Shown in pieces: positions 8,497 to 10,654 of a DNA stretch of 10,654 nucleotides. Source of the DNA: Collybiopsis luxurians FD-317 M1 (Eukaryota > Basidiomycota > Agaricomycetes > Agaricales > Omphalotaceae); contig KN834923.1 of NCBI GenBank assembly GCA_000827265.1, forward strand, positions 4,634 through 15,287, written 5' to 3'. The notes below the pieces were generated by a model. It saw only the letters and a list, made by a program, of their open reading frames with translations. It was not told the DNA's origin and ran no database searches. The position numbers and the translations under genes are program-made. Each line of letters starts with the position of its first letter. The first letter of the stretch is position 1.

Positions 8497-8955
8497 AGTC
8501 AGGCTACCGCAATCAATGCTATTATGTTAGGTTCTCTGCACTGCAGATCTAGTTTTATTTGTGCAATATCAGAATTGAGTTCAGACATCAGATATGTGCA
8601 GTGTGTCCTAGTGTCATTCTGACAGCTGAGAAACTCTCTCTTTGAATACCCTCAGTCCTTGAGTCAAAGAGATAGAATTAGGCAATGTCCAACTCACTTC
8701 AAATTCTTAATATTCAGGGTTCAGATCTAAACCGGTCTACCATTGGGCTTTTCTGCTCTCAACTTCCTGTATGGCAGCTTCACTATCAAGCTGCTCCATG
8801 TACTATCCTTCACTCTGGTACCCCCAATCCATCCATTGAAAAATTCCACTGGAGAGATGATGAGACTGGAGTGTCTTGAAATTACGTGAATTGAGCGCTG
8901 GGTGCATAGGTGCCCAAAGCCTCTCTTCTTTAAGCCTTACACTGGAGAGGAGAGC
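8497..8955. other. Intergenic region with a possible minus-strand coding relic
   Basis: Between about 8660 and 8505 the minus strand stays open for some 50 codons and contains CTYLMSELNSDIAQIKLDL. Two TGA codons lie just upstream in the same frame. It could be a broken exon of another helical protein. The plus-strand frame at 8685-8879 (64 codons) overlaps part of it and has no recognisable motif. The last 100 bp before 8956 would be the F-box gene's promoter; I see no clear TATA element. Confidence 0.3.
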
Positions 8956-10255
8956 ATGGCTAACTCTCTACCTCTGGAACTACTTGGGGAAATTTTTTCC
9001 ATAGTTTTAGACTCTTCTTGCTCCCTAAGGGAGCTGCAACTCTTTGTCCTGGCATTGGTGTGCATAAGCTGGCGAGTGGCTGCGATTGCCATGCCGATGC
9101 TTTGGAGATACATCGCCCCCCCCTGCCTACCGCTTCGACTTTATTCTTCTTCTCCTTATACAATCTCAGAAATGTCCCCTCACTATCAAATATCACACCA
9201 ACAAGCATACTTTTGACCAGCAGGTGTTGGCTCTTTTAGCTGAACATTCTGAGCGCTGGTCAGAGGCTGCGTTCTGCATCCCATCCTCATGCTATCCATT
9301 ATTAAATTCTGTCAGGCAGTGAATTCCCCTTAAAAGTTTGGCTTTAACAACGAATGACTGCAAAAGCCTACCACAAATTCCTGGATCTGACATCGCCCCA
9401 AATTTGCAACACCTGGACCTTGCATTCTTGTGTGGCAACCTAGTTCAGAAGATTTCTGCACCATGGAGCCAATTAATACAACTGCACTGCAACTTTATTA
9501 AAGCATCAAGCTTATATCACCTCCTTCTTCACATGCCTGTTTTATCCCAGCTACACATTTGTAATCTTTTTGACAATTTGGGGACTGAGAACTTGGTGAC
9601 CAACATTGTCTTTATCCACTTGAAGATGATACACACCAGTGAATGCAGTTCTTGAGCCCTGCACTTCTTTCTCAGGCATCCCCCAAATTTGATCAAATTA
9701 AGCATCTTCTGTCCATACTTGACCTCAAATTTCATCCAAAATCCTGTCATCCCAGTGATTCTACTTCATCTACAAGTTTTGAAAATTCAAGTTCGTGGGC
9801 ATTGGTCCCATCTCATTGATACTCTCATCCTTCAAACTCCAAGCCTGTCCAAGGTTGAGTTTCACAGCATACTGGGTGACCATTCAGAGGATGGCAGGGT
9901 TGAAGAACAGTGGGGCATGGGAAAGCAATGTTTGCACTCCCTCAAGGACTTCGTTCAGCATGCTGATTGCACTCTTACACACTTAAACCTTGTCCTTGAG
10001 GTTGTATTTGACAATTCTGAAATGGTATCACTTCTCAAAGCTCTACCATCATTGGAGACCCTCAACATTGTTGTCCCTCGAATTGAATGTGTTCCATTCC
10101 GCACCATGGCCCTGGCTTCACAGTTCTTCCCAAAACTTCACACTTTCAACTTGCGCCTTTTAATTCAGGAGCACACTGTGGATGCTTTGAACGATCTGGT
10201 GATCCTAGCCACTTCTAGTAGCCTCCTTAACATACACTTCTTAGCTTCTGAGTAA
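8956..10255 (+). pseudogene. F-box protein with leucine-rich C-terminal region, broken
   Basis: F-box proteins are substrate adaptors of SCF ubiquitin ligases. ATG 8956 opens MANSLPLELLGEIFSIVL, and the box continues LALVCISWRVAAIAMPMLW, which has the LP.ELL.EIF and VC..WR...A...LW pattern of mushroom F-box proteins. At the eight-C run 9116-9123 the frame shifts; with one C fewer the protein continues AYRFDFILLLL, then CPLTIKYHTN and LALLAEHSERWSEAAF. It runs in one frame to TAA 10253-10255, interrupted only by TGA 9320-9322 (VRQ*IPLKSL) and TGA 9653-9655 (ECSS*ALHFF). The C-terminal half carries leucine-rich-like strands such as APNLQHLDLAF, PSLSKVEFHSIL and PSLETLNIVVP. The full length would be about 432 codons, normal for the family. 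No introns are needed. Both TGAs could be former CGA (Arg) codons. Confidence 0.8.
9116..9123 (+). other. C8 run at the F-box gene frameshift
   Basis: Eight consecutive C bases sit exactly where the reading frame changes. Upstream the F-box reads in one frame; downstream the leucine-rich part reads in the next. Removing one C would restore continuity. Homopolymer slippage in the genome and a sequencing or assembly error are equally possible. Confidence 0.6.
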
Positions 10256-10654
10256 AATGTAAGAGACGAAAGGAGTTTTTTTTTTTTTCTTGAATTTCTT
10301 TTTTATTTACATTGTTGACATTTAGATATTTTACCCATGTACAAATTGCCAACTGGATGGTCTTAATCAAGGCCCAACCCCCTATGGCTCTGGTGAAGGA
10401 GGACTCTACTGGACTAATGCTGGACTAATAAGTATTGAACATTGGCGACTACTGCTAGTTTATTGTAAAATAATAGAAAACTACAAAAATGAAATGCATA
10501 CATACAGAATCCATGAGGAAGGAATTGTGAGTACTGATACATATGCGAAACAGGCAATACATGGCACTCATTGCCTGCCCAGCGCCAACCATGTCACTCC
10601 AATAGGTATTCCTTTACTGGTTAACTGCAAGAACAAAGATTCATTGCTACATAC
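10256..10654. other. 3' flank of the F-box gene, no confident gene
   Basis: Begins with a run of about 14 T (near 10276-10289), typical of a fungal 3' untranslated region. TGGACTAAT is tandemly repeated near 10410-10430. At the right edge the minus strand shows an acceptor-like TTCTTGCAG followed by LTSKGIPIGVTWLALGRQ and then a TGA (near 10580). This could be the end of a broken minus-strand gene entering from outside the window, but the evidence is thin. Confidence 0.3.

Noticed and set aside
281..9655. A variant genetic code or programmed readthrough of TGA, suggested by so many in-frame TGA codons
   Set aside because: Frameshifts, two TAG, one TAA and out-of-phase splices accompany the TGAs, and the CpG depletion explains TGA enrichment without recoding.

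Overview
The window looks like an accessory, decayed stretch of a basidiomycete (probably Agaricomycete) genome. The reasons are short introns of about 33-73 bp with GT...AG ends and CTAAC/CTGAY-like branch sites, small genes on both strands, an F-box protein of the type expanded in mushroom-forming fungi, and severe CpG depletion. In 9361-10260 I counted by hand 7 CpG against 39 GpC. No species is recognised, and I saw no transposase, RNA gene or CRISPR array.

Layout. 2-600 (minus): a gene fragment running off the left edge, changing frame twice, with a Pro/Ala/Ser/Thr-rich tail. 940-2142 (minus): a decayed multi-exon coiled-coil gene. 2551-3556 (plus): a six-exon RING-finger gene whose introns all splice in frame, interrupted by two TGA codons. 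3925-4509 (minus): a decayed gene containing about four copies of a roughly 38-residue repeat. 4714-5122 (minus): a second RING-finger gene. 5718-7369 (plus): a decayed Ulp1/SENP-type (C48) SUMO protease-like gene with all catalytic residues present. 7646-8496 (plus): a second coiled-coil gene. 8956-10255 (plus): an F-box gene with one frameshift and two TGA codons.

The parts appear related. The two RING domains have identical cysteine/histidine spacing and an intron in the same codon and phase, so they look like paralogues. The two coiled-coil genes both begin with a 20-codon first exon ending in phase 0, followed by an exon starting K-V-x-V-V. RING finger, SUMO protease and F-box all belong to ubiquitin or SUMO pathways. 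The locus therefore reads as a duplicated set of ubiquitin/SUMO-type genes, possibly cargo of a mobile element, now broken. That interpretation is inference.

The interrupting stops are nearly all TGA (about 12, against two TAG and one TAA). This is what CGA to TGA change at methylated CpG would give. In the first RING gene the TGA falls exactly where the second RING gene has arginine.
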